Assembly: GCF_007679045.1 (NCBI RefSeq)
Contig: NZ_VEFS01000002.1
Span: 186,001-250,000 of the forward strand
DNA from: Microbacterium sp. BH-3-3-3
GTDB taxonomy: Bacteria; Actinomycetota; Actinomycetes; Actinomycetales; Microbacteriaceae
Direction: 5' to 3'
DNA: 64,000 bases
Shown: one piece after another, positions 1 to 9,337 of the stretch
How positions within the stretch are numbered: position 1 is the stretch's first letter
Layout of the letters: every line of letters begins with the position of its first letter
Program-made: the position numbers and the translations under genes
The notes under the pieces: generated by a model
The model's input: only the letters and a program-made list of their open reading frames with translations
Databases searched by the model: none
Told to the model about the DNA's origin: nothing

Positions 1-366
1 GAGGCCTGGTTCGGGGCGGTGGCCGCGGGACTCCTCGCCTGCGCGGTGCTGCTCGCCAACAACCTGCGCGACATCGACCAGGACCGCCTCGCGGGAAAGC
101 GCACGCTGTCGGTGCTCATCGGGCGCCGCGCGACGCAGGTGCTCTTCACGCTGTTCGTGCTGATCCCGTTCGGGATCGCGGTGTTTCTCGCCGTGTTCTA
201 CCCGGTCGCGTGGCTCACGCTCATCGCGCTGTTGGGCGGACTTGCGGCGATCCTCATCGTCTGGACCTACCGGACCCCGCGCGAGCTGATCACCGCGCTG
301 CAGGTCACGAGCTTCACCTCGGTCGCGTACGGCGCTCTGCTGTTCTGGGCGTTCGTGGCGGGCTGA
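1..366 (+). CDS. menA: 1,4-dihydroxy-2-naphthoate polyprenyltransferase, C-terminal part (5' end outside window)
   Basis: Integral membrane UbiA-family enzyme that attaches the polyprenyl tail to 1,4-dihydroxy-2-naphthoate, giving demethylmenaquinone. Only about the last 121 codons are present; the frame is open from base 1. The second Asp-rich signature of the family is visible (NNLRDIDQDRLAGKRTL), followed by hydrophobic stretches that look like three to four transmembrane helices and a stop at 366. Identity is supported by menD, menF, menG and a polyprenyl diphosphate synthase within the next 8 kb. It converges on the DUF4229 gene with only 3 bases between stops. Confidence 0.9.
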   Translation, partial: EAWFGAVAAGLLACAVLLANNLRDIDQDRLAGKRTLSVLIGRRATQVLFTLFVLIPFGIAVFLAVFYPVAWLTLIALLGGLAAILIVWTYRTPRELITALQVTSFTSVAYGALLFWAFVAG

Positions 367-369
367 AGC

Positions 370-687
370 TCAGCGGAGGTCGGCGCGAGGCTCGTCGTCG
401 GGGCGGGCCGCGTCGACGACCGCGTCTTCGGCGTCGGCGTCGCTCTCGGCTCCGGAGCGGCGGCCCGTGGCGGTGCGCTGGGCGCGACGCTCAGCGAGAC
501 CCCCGGTGACCTTGTCGAGCGGGCGGCGCAGGAACAGCAGCGACAGGCTGAAGCCGATCAGGGCGGCGAAGATCGCCGCGAGCCACGGCAGTTCCTGGAA
601 CACCGGGAACAGCAGCAGGATGCCGAGGGGCACGAGGAATGCGAGGAGTCGCAGGACCGTGTAGACGAGGGCCGAACGAGCACGCAT
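370..687 (-). CDS. DUF4229-type small membrane protein
   Basis: Protein of 105 residues. The first half has two hydrophobic helices (residues about 8-28 and 33-52); the second half is a charged Arg/Asp/Glu-rich cytoplasmic tail. This arrangement, and the position beside menA, match the DUF4229 family of Actinobacteria, whose function is unknown. The start is fixed by a TAGAAT box ending six bases before the ATG on the minus strand, which implies a leaderless mRNA. A role connected with menaquinone synthesis is only suggested by the neighbourhood. Confidence 0.75.
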   Translation of the reverse strand: MRARSALVYTVLRLLAFLVPLGILLLFPVFQELPWLAAIFAALIGFSLSLLFLRRPLDKVTGGLAERRAQRTATGRRSGAESDADAEDAVVDAARPDDEPRADLR

Positions 688-794
688 CCTTCGATTCTAC
701 GGCGGAGGGTCGGCGCCCGAGTCCGGGTGGTTCGACGGTGAAGTGGACCGCCGACTCCGGGCCGCTGTCCAGCCGACGCACGTAGACTCGGGTC

Positions 795-1241
795 ATGGCA
801 CGGTTGCTTCTCATCTTGGCGCTCGTGGCGACCGTCTTCTGGGTCTACACGATCGTGGATTGCGCCGTGCAGAATCCGTCCCGCCACCGCGGTGTGAACA
901 AGCCCGCGTGGCTGGCGATCGTCATCCTGCTCCCCGTCCTCGGCGGCATCCTCTGGTTCCTGATCGGCCGCGGACGTGCGACGAACACCGTGGTGCGACG
1001 TGCCCCCGACGACGACCCCGAGTTCCTCGGCCGCATGACCGCCTCGGCCCGTGCCGAGCAGGACGAGCGCATCCGCCGTCTCGAAGAGGAGCTGGCGCAG
1101 CTCGACTCCGAGGCCGACGACCCGGCTCCGCCCCAGAAGGCGACCGGTCAGGGCGAGACGCCCGAGAAGGGCTCCGGAGCCCCCGGCACCCCCGGAACCG
1201 GCGACGACGACACCCGCGGTCAGCGCGGCGCCGTCGGCTGA
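795..1241 (+). CDS. PLDc_N domain membrane protein
   Basis: Protein of 148 residues. Residues 1-60 form two transmembrane helices with the pattern of the phospholipase D nuclease N-terminal (PLDc_N) domain: a first helix ending in FWVYTIVDCAVQ, a polar loop, then PAWLAIVILLPVLGGILWF. No PLD catalytic domain follows; the rest is a charged, low-complexity tail rich in Glu, Asp, Pro and Gly. The gene is leaderless by sequence (TAGACT, six bases, ATG). It lies three bases before menD and is probably co-transcribed with it. Function unknown; membrane association is the safe inference. Confidence 0.75.
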   Translation: MARLLLILALVATVFWVYTIVDCAVQNPSRHRGVNKPAWLAIVILLPVLGGILWFLIGRGRATNTVVRRAPDDDPEFLGRMTASARAEQDERIRRLEEELAQLDSEADDPAPPQKATGQGETPEKGSGAPGTPGTGDDDTRGQRGAVG

Positions 1242-1244
1242 ACC

Positions 1245-3038
1245 GTGGTCTCCGACACCGTGCGTTCCGCCGCGCCCGCCACCGATGCCGCGGCGGCCCT
1301 GCTCGCCGGTCTCGTCTCGCGTGGCGTGCGCCACGTCGTGGTCAGCCCGGGCTCGCGCTCGCAGGCCCTGGCCCTCGTCGCCGCCGACCTCGAGCGCGCC
1401 GGCCTGATCGAGCTGCACGTGCGCATCGACGAACGCGTCGCCGGCTTCACCGCCCTCGGCATCGGCCGTGAGACCGGGATCCCCGCCGCGGTCGTCTGCA
1501 CCTCGGGCACCGCGGTGGCCAACCTGGTGCCCGCCGTGCTGGAGGCCCACCACGCGGGGGTGCCGCTCGTGCTGCTCACCGCCGATCGCCCGCCTGAGCT
1601 CCGCGGCGTCGGGGCCAACCAGACCACCCGTCAGCCCGGTCTCTTCCGGTCCGCCGTGCGCTTCGAGGCCGATCTGGCCGTGCCCGAGCTCGTCGACGAC
1701 GACGGGTCGAGCGAGCAGAGCATCGCCCTCGACGCGGTCGCCGCCGACACGCTCGCGGCGGCCCTCGGCGAGGGCTCCCGCGCGGCCGGGCCCGTGCACC
1801 TGAACGTCCCCTTCCGCGAACCCCTCGCGGGGGCGTCTCCGTCATGGCTGGCGGAGCGGGCGGCATCCGGGATCATCGCCGAAGCCGTCGCGGCCGACGA
1901 GTCCGGCGAGGACGACGGATCCGGTGCCCTGTACCAGGGCGGCGGGGGCATCGGTGAAGCCGATGTCGCGCCCGACGCCGAAGGCCCGCACCCCGTCGAA
2001 CTCGGGCTGCGCACGATCGTCGTCGCCGGCGCCGACGCCGGAGCGGCCGCCGAGCAGTTCGCCCACGACGGCGGCTTCCCGTTGGTCGCGGAGATCGTCA
2101 GCGGCGCGCGTTTCGGCCGCCAGATCGTGCACGGCTACCGCGCGCTGCTCGACGACCCCGAGCTCGGCGGACGCATCGAACGCGTCGTGGTGTTCGGTCG
2201 GCCCACCCTCAGCCGCCAGGTGACGCGTCTGCTCATGCGCGACGACGCCGAGGTGCTCGCCGTGCGCGGACCGGGTGAACCCATCAACCTCAACGGGTCG
2301 ACGGTCGCGGTCGACGCGGTGCGCGTGGGCGACGGGGCCCCCGATCGCGAGTGGCTCGGGGCGTGGATGCGCGCCTCGCGCGCGCACCTGGTGGATCTGT
2401 CTCCGCCCGCCCCCGACGCCGACGGCCTCGCCTCGGCCGTGCCGCACGAGCGTCTGGGCGCCCTGAACGCCGAGGTCGAGGTGATGCGCGCCCCCATCGA
2501 CCGCGCCGCTCTCGTCGATGCCCTCTGGCGCGCGAGCTGGCCGCACGACCGGCTCGTCTTCGGGTCGTCGCGCATCGTGCGCGTCGCCGACGAACTGCTG
2601 GGCGGCAAGAAGGTCGCCGTGCACTCCAACCGGGGGCTTGCGGGCATCGACGGCACCATCGCGACCGCGACCGGGATCGCCCTCGCGAGCCAGGTCGACG
2701 ATCGGCCCGGCGTCACCCGTCTGCTGCTCGGCGATCTCGCCTTCCTCCACGACATGGGCGCGCTGATGCTTCCCCCCGGCGAGCACGAGCCGCGCCTGCA
2801 GGTCGTGGTCGGCAACGACGGCGGCGGCACGATCTTCGACGGACTCGAGGTCGCCTCGGTCGCAGGCGACGACGCCATGACGCGCGTGCAGTACACCCCG
2901 CACACCGCACGCCTCGAGCAGCTCGCCCTCGCGTTCGGCTGGGAGTACCACCGTTGCACCACGCGCGTCGCGCTCGACCAGGTGCTCACCGCCCCCACCG
3001 GTGGTCGGCAGCTGATCGAGGTCCCCCTTCCGCGCTGA
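1245..3038 (+). CDS. menD: 2-succinyl-5-enolpyruvyl-6-hydroxy-3-cyclohexene-1-carboxylate synthase
   Basis: Thiamine-diphosphate enzyme that condenses isochorismate with 2-oxoglutarate in menaquinone synthesis. 597 residues, close to the usual length of the family. Seen: N-terminal Pyr domain with SPGSRSQALAL and the cofactor-activating Glu region RIDERVAGF (near residue 65), TSGTAVANL and the characteristic TADRPPELRG segment, and a C-terminal PP domain with the ThDP/Mg motif GNDGGGTIFDGLE near residue 525. GTG start three bases after the preceding stop, so translation is probably coupled. The isochorismate synthase gene lies on the opposite strand 0.9 kb downstream. Confidence 0.95.
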   Translation: MVSDTVRSAAPATDAAAALLAGLVSRGVRHVVVSPGSRSQALALVAADLERAGLIELHVRIDERVAGFTALGIGRETGIPAAVVCTSGTAVANLVPAVLEAHHAGVPLVLLTADRPPELRGVGANQTTRQPGLFRSAVRFEADLAVPELVDDDGSSEQSIALDAVAADTLAAALGEGSRAAGPVHLNVPFREPLAGASPSWLAERAASGIIAEAVAADESGEDDGSGALYQGGGGIGEADVAPDAEGPHPVELGLRTIVVAGADAGAAAEQFAHDGGFPLVAEIVSGARFGRQIVHGYRALLDDPELGGRIERVVVFGRPTLSRQVTRLLMRDDAEVLAVRGPGEPINLNGSTVAVDAVRVGDGAPDREWLGAWMRASRAHLVDLSPPAPDADGLASAVPHERLGALNAEVEVMRAPIDRAALVDALWRASWPHDRLVFGSSRIVRVADELLGGKKVAVHSNRGLAGIDGTIATATGIALASQVDDRPGVTRLLLGDLAFLHDMGALMLPPGEHEPRLQVVVGNDGGGTIFDGLEVASVAGDDAMTRVQYTPHTARLEQLALAFGWEYHRCTTRVALDQVLTAPTGGRQLIEVPLPR

Positions 3039-3092
3039 GTCCGCTCCGTCAACGGGTGGCGATGATCCCGGATGCCGCGGCAGCATGACCCC

Positions 3093-3950
3093 ATGAGCTC
3101 GAAGAACCGCTGGTCCACGCCCGCCGCCGCCGCCCTGAGCGTCGAGCCCGGGTTCCGCCTCGCCGACGTCGACCCCCGTTCGACCCCGGGATACGACGGC
3201 GACAAGGACGACGGGAAGGCGGACCTCGAGGCCGGTCGCGCCCCGCTCGAGGCTCTGCAGGAGCGCCTCTTCGCGCAGAGCGTCGCGGGCACGGCGACCG
3301 GATCGGTGCTGCTCGTGCTGCAGGCGATGGACACCGCGGGCAAGGGCGGCATCGTCCGTCACGTCGTGGGGGCCGTCGACCCGCAGGGGGTGGAGCTCGC
3401 CTCGTTCAAGAAGCCGACCGCCGAAGAGCTCGCGCACGACTTCCTCTGGCGCATCGAGAAGAGGCTCCCGGATGCCGGGCGTATCGGCGTTTTCGACCGC
3501 TCGCACTACGAGGACGTGCTCATCGGCCGGGTGCGCTCGCTCGCCCCCGCCGACGAGATCGAGCGGCGCTACGGCGCGATCGTGGCGTTCGAGGCGCAGG
3601 CCGCCGAGATGGGCATCCGCGTGGTCAAGGTCATGCTGCACATCTCGAAGGACGAGCAGCGCGAGCGCCTCGCCGAACGGCTCGACCGCCCCGACAAGCA
3701 CTGGAAGTACAACCCGGGCGACGTCGACGAGCGCGAACTGTGGGACTCGTACATGGACGCCTACCAGGTGGCGATCGAGCGCACGTCGACGCCCCTGGCG
3801 CCCTGGCACGTGGTTCCCGCCGATCGCAAGTGGTACGCCCGCCTCGCGGTGCAGCGCCTGCTCATCGACGCCCTCGAGCAGATCAACCCGCAGTGGCCCG
3901 CGGCCGACTACGACGTCGAAGCGGAGAAGAAGCGGCTCGCAGAGTCCTGA
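3093..3950 (+). CDS. ppk2: Polyphosphate kinase 2 family protein
   Basis: Predicted polyphosphate:nucleotide phosphotransferase, 285 residues. It carries the PPK2 Walker A variant MDTAGKGG, the lid/Walker B segment FDRSHYEDVLIGRV, and the conserved W-KYNPGD segment before the last third. PPK2 enzymes use polyphosphate to phosphorylate nucleoside mono- or diphosphates; which nucleotide is used cannot be told from the sequence. An upstream in-frame ATG at 3072 exists, but 3093 gives the normal family N-terminus (MSSKNRW). No strong Shine-Dalgarno sequence is visible. It ends one base before the converging menF stop. Confidence 0.9.
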   Translation: MSSKNRWSTPAAAALSVEPGFRLADVDPRSTPGYDGDKDDGKADLEAGRAPLEALQERLFAQSVAGTATGSVLLVLQAMDTAGKGGIVRHVVGAVDPQGVELASFKKPTAEELAHDFLWRIEKRLPDAGRIGVFDRSHYEDVLIGRVRSLAPADEIERRYGAIVAFEAQAAEMGIRVVKVMLHISKDEQRERLAERLDRPDKHWKYNPGDVDERELWDSYMDAYQVAIERTSTPLAPWHVVPADRKWYARLAVQRLLIDALEQINPQWPAADYDVEAEKKRLAES

Positions 3951-3951
3951 C

Positions 3952-5229
3952 TCAGGCGAGCGCCTCGACGATCGGGCGGAACTTCACCCGCGTCTCGAGC
4001 AGCTCCGACTCGGGCACGCTGTCGGCCACGATTCCGGCGCCGGCGTAGGCCGTGATCGGTGCGGTCGGCGAGGAGGGGGCGGACCGATCGATCTGCGCAC
4101 AGCGCAACGCGATCGCCCACTCGCCGTCGCCCGAGGCGGCCGTCCACCCGACCGCGCCGGCGTAGCGGCCCCGGTCGAAGGGCTCGAGCCGGCGGATGAC
4201 GTCCATCGCCGCGGGAGTCGGTGTCCCCGCCACCGCGGCCGTGGGGTGGAGCACCCCGAGCAGGTCGAGTGAAGAGGCGTCTTCGCTCAGCACGCCCTCG
4301 ACGTCGGTGGCGAGATGCCACACGTTCGGCAGCTTCAGCGTGAACGGCTGATCCTCGGCCGCGAGCGACGAGGTGTGCGGACCGAGCGCCTTGAGCACGC
4401 TCTGCACGGCGAAGCGGTGCTCGTCCTGGTCTTTGGTGCTGCGGGTGAGGCCGATGGCCGCCGCCACGTCGGCGTCGGCGTCGCCGCCGCGCGCGACCGT
4501 CCCCGCGAGCACCCGCGCCGAGACCGTCCCGTTCGACACCGTCACCAGCGTCTCGGGGCTCGCCCCGATGAGTCCGTCGACCGCGAAGACCCAGCAGTCG
4601 GGATAGCCCTCGAGCAGCGACCGCACGAGCCGGCGCAGGTCGGAACCCGCCGGGATCGTGCCCGTGATGTCGCGGGCGAGCACGACCTTTCCCACCTCGC
4701 GCCGGCCGATCGCCTCGATTGCCTGGCGCACGGCATCCTGATACTTCTCCGCCGTCTGGCGGCCCGGGCCCAGCGTCGCCGACCAGTGCGGACCGAAGGG
4801 CGAGCGCGGAGGCAGCTCGGGCTCGGGCTCGTCGGGGGTGTCGTCGAAGGCGAGCCGCGTGACCCACGCCCGTCCGCTATGGCGGCCGACGATCATGCCG
4901 GGCACGCGCAGCACGTTCTCGCGCTCGGACTCGGGGTCGAAGACGAACGATCCGAACGCCACCAGACCCGAACCGGGCAGCTGCACCGGATCGTCGACCT
5001 CGGCGGCCGCGGCGATCGCGCGCCAGCGCTCCGAGATCGTGGCATCGCCCGGCTGCGCGCCCGTGTAGCGCAGGGTCAGCAGGTCGCCGAAGGCCGCGAG
5101 CGACTCCCCGCGACGGCTCCAGAACAGCGGGTCGTAAGGGGTGGTGTAGGCGAGCACGTCGTCCATGGGGGGCAGCTCGCGCGTGACCACGCGCAGGCGC
5201 GGCACGACGTCATCCGCGGGTTCCGGCAC
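3952..5229 (-). CDS. menF: Isochorismate synthase
   Basis: Chorismate-binding enzyme that converts chorismate to isochorismate, the entry step of menaquinone synthesis. 425 residues. Seen: GKVVLARDI, DGLIGASPETLV, RVLAGTVARGGD, STKDQDEHRFAV, the LHPTAAVAGTP segment and the C-terminal GRYAGAVGW motif with the conserved acidic Mg site. An open frame reaches up to 5271, but I set the start at GTG 5229 because a TACGCT box ends seven bases upstream, the leaderless arrangement repeated through the window. MenF rather than a siderophore-type EntC is inferred from menA, menD and menG around it; no siderophore genes are near. Confidence 0.9.
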   Translation of the reverse strand: MPEPADDVVPRLRVVTRELPPMDDVLAYTTPYDPLFWSRRGESLAAFGDLLTLRYTGAQPGDATISERWRAIAAAAEVDDPVQLPGSGLVAFGSFVFDPESERENVLRVPGMIVGRHSGRAWVTRLAFDDTPDEPEPELPPRSPFGPHWSATLGPGRQTAEKYQDAVRQAIEAIGRREVGKVVLARDITGTIPAGSDLRRLVRSLLEGYPDCWVFAVDGLIGASPETLVTVSNGTVSARVLAGTVARGGDADADVAAAIGLTRSTKDQDEHRFAVQSVLKALGPHTSSLAAEDQPFTLKLPNVWHLATDVEGVLSEDASSLDLLGVLHPTAAVAGTPTPAAMDVIRRLEPFDRGRYAGAVGWTAASGDGEWAIALRCAQIDRSAPSSPTAPITAYAGAGIVADSVPESELLETRVKFRPIVEALA

Positions 5230-5440
5230 GCCTGCCAGCGTAGACCCGCACTCGCCGGCCCGGAGGTGCACGGCATCCGGATGCTACGGCGTCGAAGCGA
5301 CGGGGCGTGCACGACGCAGGGGAATCGTCCCGGCGGGCGGTCCAGGCTGCTCCCGGGCGAGGAGAGCGCCTCGGAATTCCTGCGTTGTGTCGGGATGGGG
5401 ATGCGCCGACCCCCGTCGGAGCGCGTTTTAGACTCCGAAC

Positions 5441-6004
5441 ATGAATCCTCGACCCGCACCCGGCACCCGGCTGATGTTCGAGTGGCGCAAATGGGACGGC
5501 TCCCCGCACTGGGTGCAGGACAGCGTGTACCTCGGCTCCGACGCCTGGGGCGAGTGGTTCGGCCAGCAGGTCGGGTGGCGCAGCGCCCGCCCGGGCGCGG
5601 AGTTCGTGTGCCGTCAGCCCAACGTGACCCTCGTGCCCGCGAGCGGCGACTGGGCGTTCACGCACAACGCCGACCCCCACCCGGTCGCGGTGTACATCGA
5701 CCTGGCGTGGGACATCCGCTGGCACGACGACGGGGTGCCCCGCGGCATCGACATGGACCTCGACGTGGTGCGCCGTACCGACGAGCGGGGCACGTGGATC
5801 GACGACCGCGACGAGTGGGACGAGCACCGCGTGCGCTACGGCTACCCCAGCGACATCGTGCAGCACCTCGACGCCACCGCGAGCGACCTCGAGCGCCGCG
5901 TGCGCGAGCGCGAGGCGCCGTTCAACGACGAGGTCACCGGGCCGTGGCTGCACCGGCTCGCGGCTCTGGCAAGCCCCGGCGACGACGCGGTGGAGCCCGC
6001 CTAG
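5441..6004 (+). CDS. DUF402 domain protein
   Basis: Protein of 187 residues with the DUF402 pattern: a small beta-rich fold with the run PVAVYIDLAWDIRW followed by DMDLDVVRR and a C-terminal helix region with many acidic residues. Some DUF402 proteins are nucleoside-diphosphate phosphatases or RNase-linked domains, but the role of this actinobacterial type is not established. The ATG is preceded at six bases by TAGACT, implying a leaderless mRNA. It is followed nine bases later by menG, which has its own TAGACT box overlapping the end of this gene. Confidence 0.75.
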   Translation: MNPRPAPGTRLMFEWRKWDGSPHWVQDSVYLGSDAWGEWFGQQVGWRSARPGAEFVCRQPNVTLVPASGDWAFTHNADPHPVAVYIDLAWDIRWHDDGVPRGIDMDLDVVRRTDERGTWIDDRDEWDEHRVRYGYPSDIVQHLDATASDLERRVREREAPFNDEVTGPWLHRLAALASPGDDAVEPA

Positions 6005-6013
6005 ACTCGACGG

Positions 6014-6733
6014 GTGAGCAGCGACCCCAACCGCGCCGACCTCGGTAAAGACCCGCAGCGCGTCAGCGGCATGTTCGACCAGGTGGCGGCAGCCTACGAC
6101 CGCACCAATTCGGTGCTGAGCCTCGGCAACGACCGCTTCTGGCGCGTCGCGACCCTGCGCGCCGTCGCGCCGCAGCGGGGGGAGCGCATCCTCGACCTCG
6201 CCGCGGGCACCGGCACCTCGTCGATGGCGTTCGTGCCGAGCGGGGCGCACGTGGTCGCGGCCGACTTCTCCAAGGGCATGATCGCCGAGGGGCGACGCCG
6301 CCACGGCGACGTCCCGAACCTCGAGTTCGTGCAGGCGGATGCCACCGACCTGCCGTTCGCCGACGGCGAGTTCGACGCGGTGACGATGTCGTTCGGTCTG
6401 CGCAACGTCAACGACCCCCGTCGCGCGCTGCGGGAACTCCGCCGCGTCACCCGCCCCGGCGGGCGCATCGTCGTGTGCGAGTTCTCGCACCCGCAGTCGC
6501 GCGCCTTCAACAGCCTGTACCGCTTCTACAACGGCCGGGTGCTGCCCGTCGTGGCCAAGGCCGTGAGCTCGAACGCCGAGGCCTACGACTACCTCAACGA
6601 GTCGATCCGCGACTGGCCGAACCAGCCGACGCTCGCGCAGTGGATGCGCGACGCGGGATGGGACGAGGTGGCCTACCGCAACCTCACGTTCGGCATCGTG
6701 GCCCTGCACCGCGGGATCAACCCGGGCGTGTGA
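6014..6733 (+). CDS. menG: Demethylmenaquinone methyltransferase
   Basis: SAM-dependent C-methyltransferase (UbiE/MenG family) performing the last step of menaquinone synthesis. 239 residues, full length. Seen: [21 protein letters not shown] at the N-terminus, the SAM motif [12 protein letters not shown], and the family signature RLVNxP-like region [15 protein letters not shown], plus [17 protein letters not shown] start with TAGACT six bases upstream. The polyprenyl diphosphate synthase follows after 64 bases. Confidence 0.95.
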   Translation: MSSDPNRADLGKDPQRVSGMFDQVAAAYDRTNSVLSLGNDRFWRVATLRAVAPQRGERILDLAAGTGTSSMAFVPSGAHVVAADFSKGMIAEGRRRHGDVPNLEFVQADATDLPFADGEFDAVTMSFGLRNVNDPRRALRELRRVTRPGGRIVVCEFSHPQSRAFNSLYRFYNGRVLPVVAKAVSSNAEAYDYLNESIRDWPNQPTLAQWMRDAGWDEVAYRNLTFGIVALHRGINPGV

Positions 6734-6797
6734 GCCCACTGTCAAGCCGTCGAGATACCCGCGACGGCCCGCGACCGCGCCAGGATAGGCTGAAACC

Positions 6798-7859
6798 GTG
6801 ACCCCGAGACCGCACGCGGCAGGCTCGCGCCTGTCCGGCAAGATGGGCCTGAGCGACCGCATCTTCGCAGGCCTGCGTTCGCGCACCCTCCTCAGCACCG
6901 TCGAGGCGGGGCTCGCCCGGGTCGAGAGCGAGCTCGAGGGCGAGGTGCGCAGCGCCGACAAGCTCGCCGACGTCACCGCCCGCTACCTCTACGAGGCCGG
7001 CGGCAAGCGCGTGCGGCCCATGCTCGCGATCCTCACCGCGCAGCTCGGTCAGGGTACGACGAAAGAGGTCGTCGAGGTCGCCACGGCGCTCGAGCTCACG
7101 CACCTCGGTTCGCTCTACCACGACGACGTCATGGACGGCGCCGACAAGCGCCGCGGCGTCCCCAGCGCGCAGACGGTCTGGGGCAACAACATCGCCATCC
7201 TCACCGGCGACCTGCTCTTCGCCCGCGCGAGCCAGCTGATGGCCCGCCGCGGGGAGCGCGCGATCCAGCTGCAGGCCGACACGTTCGAGCGCCTCGTGCT
7301 CGGGCAGATGCACGAGACCGTGGGCCCGCAGGAGGGCGACGAGCCCGTCGACTTCTACCTCAAGGTGCTCGCCGACAAGACCGGTTCGCTGATCGCCGCG
7401 GCCGCGCAGTCGGGTGTCATCTACTCGGGGGCTCCCGAGGAGTTCGAAGAGCCGATGGTCGTCTTCGGCGAGAAGGCGGGTGTCGCCTTCCAGTTGCTCG
7501 ACGACGTGATCGACCTCTCGCCCGACCCGTCCGAGACGGGCAAGGTACCCGGCACCGACCTGCGCGCGGGCGTGCCGACCATGCCCTACCTGCTTCTCGG
7601 TCACCGCTCCGACACGGCATCCGCCGATCTGCGCGCGCGCATCGACGAGGGGCAGGAGCGCATCGCCGCCGGCGCCGACCCGTCGATCCTCGACGCGCCG
7701 CTCGCCGAGCTGCGCGACCACGAGACCACGCACGAGACCCTGAGCCTCGCGCACCAGTGGTCGCAAGAGGCGATCGACGCCCTTGCGCCGCTTCCCGACG
7801 GCGCTGTGCGCGAGGCGCTGACGCGCTTCGCCCGCGCCGTGGCCGACCGCTCGGCCTGA
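6798..7859 (+). CDS. Long-chain polyprenyl diphosphate synthase
   Basis: Trans-isoprenyl diphosphate synthase, 353 residues, predicted to make the menaquinone side chain (heptaprenyl to nonaprenyl). The first Asp-rich motif is seen as YHDDVMDGADKRRG and the second as FQLLDDVIDL, with GGKRVRPML near residue 70. Chain length cannot be read reliably from sequence. GTG start with TAGGCT six bases upstream. Its place directly after menG suggests supply of the tail for MenA. Confidence 0.92.
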   Translation: MTPRPHAAGSRLSGKMGLSDRIFAGLRSRTLLSTVEAGLARVESELEGEVRSADKLADVTARYLYEAGGKRVRPMLAILTAQLGQGTTKEVVEVATALELTHLGSLYHDDVMDGADKRRGVPSAQTVWGNNIAILTGDLLFARASQLMARRGERAIQLQADTFERLVLGQMHETVGPQEGDEPVDFYLKVLADKTGSLIAAAAQSGVIYSGAPEEFEEPMVVFGEKAGVAFQLLDDVIDLSPDPSETGKVPGTDLRAGVPTMPYLLLGHRSDTASADLRARIDEGQERIAAGADPSILDAPLAELRDHETTHETLSLAHQWSQEAIDALAPLPDGAVREALTRFARAVADRSA

Positions 7860-7897
7860 CCCTTTCCACCCCCCCCGATCGCGATCGAGAGGAACCC

Positions 7898-9271
7898 ATG
7901 ACGAAGCTGCGCCTCGCCATCGTCGGAGCCGGCCCCGCCGGTATCTACGCCGCCGACATCCTGCTGAAGTCCGAGCGTCAGTTCGACGTCTCCATCGACC
8001 TGTTCGAGCAGCTGCCCGCGCCCTACGGTCTCGTCCGCTACGGCGTCGCCCCCGACCACCCGCGCATCAAGGGTGTCGTCACGGCCCTGCGCGAGGTGCT
8101 CGACCGCGGCGACATCCGCATCTTCGGCAACGTGCGCTTCGGCGAGGACATCACCCTCGACGACCTCAAGAAGCACTACAACGCGGTCATCTTCTCGACC
8201 GGCGCCATCCGCGACGCCGACCTCGACATCCCCGGCATCGACGCGAAGGGCTCCTACGGCGCCGCCGACTTCGTCAGCTGGTTCGACGGCCACCCCGACG
8301 TGCCGCGCGAATGGCCGCTCCAGGCCGAGTCGGTCGCCGTGATCGGCAACGGCAACGTCGCCCTCGACGTGACCCGCATGCTGGCCAAGCACGCCGACGA
8401 CCTGCTGCCCACCGAGGTGCCCGACAACGTGTACCAGGGGCTCAAGGCCTCGCCGGTCACCGACGTGCACGTCTTCGGTCGTCGCGGTCCCGCCCAGGTG
8501 AAGTTCACTCCGCTCGAGCTGCGCGAGCTCGGCGAGCTGCGCGACGTCGACATGGTCGTCTACGACGAGGACTTCGACTACGACGAGGCCTCGAAGACCG
8601 CGATCGAGACCAACAAGCAGGTCAAGGTCATCGACCGCGTGCTGCAGCAGTGGCGCACCCGCCCGGGCGTGAACAACGCCGGGGGCGAGGCGTCGCGTCG
8701 CCTGCACCTGCACTTCTGGGCGAAGCCGCTCGAGGTCGTCACCGACGACGAGGGCCGGGTCTCCGCCTTCCGGTACGAGCGCACGAAGCCCGACGCCGAG
8801 GGCGGGGTCGTCGGCACCGGCGAGATCCGCGAGGTCGCGATCCAGGCGATCTACCGCGCCGTCGGCTACTTCGGCTCTCCTCTGAAGGACATCCCCTTCG
8901 ACGAGCGTCACGGCGTCATCCCCAACCACGAGGGCCAGGTGCTGTCGGCCGACTCGAACTCGCGGATGCCGGGTCTGTACGCGACCGGCTGGATCAAGCG
9001 CGGCCCCGTCGGTCTCATCGGCCACACCAAGTCAGATGCCATGGAGACGGTGCGCCACGTCATCAACGACCAGGCCGAATGGTGGCGCCCCGAGCACCCC
9101 GAGGAAGACGCCATTCCGGCTCTGCTCGAGGAGCGCGGCGTGCGCTGGACCGACCTCGACGGCTGGCACCGCCTCGACGAGCACGAGGTCGCCCTCGGTG
9201 CTCCGCACGAGCGTGCGCGCATCAAGGTCGTGCCCCGCGACGAGATGATCAAGATCTCGCGCGGCGAGTAA
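7898..9271 (+). CDS. fprA: Ferredoxin--NADP+ reductase (FprA/adrenodoxin reductase type)
   Basis: FAD- and NADPH-binding flavoprotein, 457 residues, which moves electrons between NADPH and ferredoxin. Seen: N-terminal FAD motif IVGAGPAGIYAAD, LPAPYGLVRYGVAPDHP typical of adrenodoxin-reductase-like enzymes, the NADP-binding VIGNGNVALDVTRML near residue 150, and the C-terminal GWIKRGPVGLIGHTK. Start at ATG 7898, four bases after a clear GAGAGGAA ribosome site; longer open frame upstream overlaps the prenyl synthase and is rejected. A hairpin follows the stop by 12 bases. Confidence 0.94.
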   Translation: MTKLRLAIVGAGPAGIYAADILLKSERQFDVSIDLFEQLPAPYGLVRYGVAPDHPRIKGVVTALREVLDRGDIRIFGNVRFGEDITLDDLKKHYNAVIFSTGAIRDADLDIPGIDAKGSYGAADFVSWFDGHPDVPREWPLQAESVAVIGNGNVALDVTRMLAKHADDLLPTEVPDNVYQGLKASPVTDVHVFGRRGPAQVKFTPLELRELGELRDVDMVVYDEDFDYDEASKTAIETNKQVKVIDRVLQQWRTRPGVNNAGGEASRRLHLHFWAKPLEVVTDDEGRVSAFRYERTKPDAEGGVVGTGEIREVAIQAIYRAVGYFGSPLKDIPFDERHGVIPNHEGQVLSADSNSRMPGLYATGWIKRGPVGLIGHTKSDAMETVRHVINDQAEWWRPEHPEEDAIPALLEERGVRWTDLDGWHRLDEHEVALGAPHERARIKVVPRDEMIKISRGE

Positions 9272-9282
9272 TCCTCCCCGCT

Positions 9283-9320
9283 GAAGAGCCGCCCCGTCGT
9301 GTCGACGCGGGCGGCTCTTC
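9283..9320 (+). terminator. Hairpin terminator after fprA
   Basis: Perfect 12-bp stem GAAGAGCCGCCC (9283-9294) and GGGCGGCTCTTC (9309-9320) with a 14-base loop, 12 bases after the fprA stop. There is no T run, which is common for terminators in this GC range. Confidence 0.6.
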
Positions 9321-9337
9321 TCGCGCGGGCGGCGGTA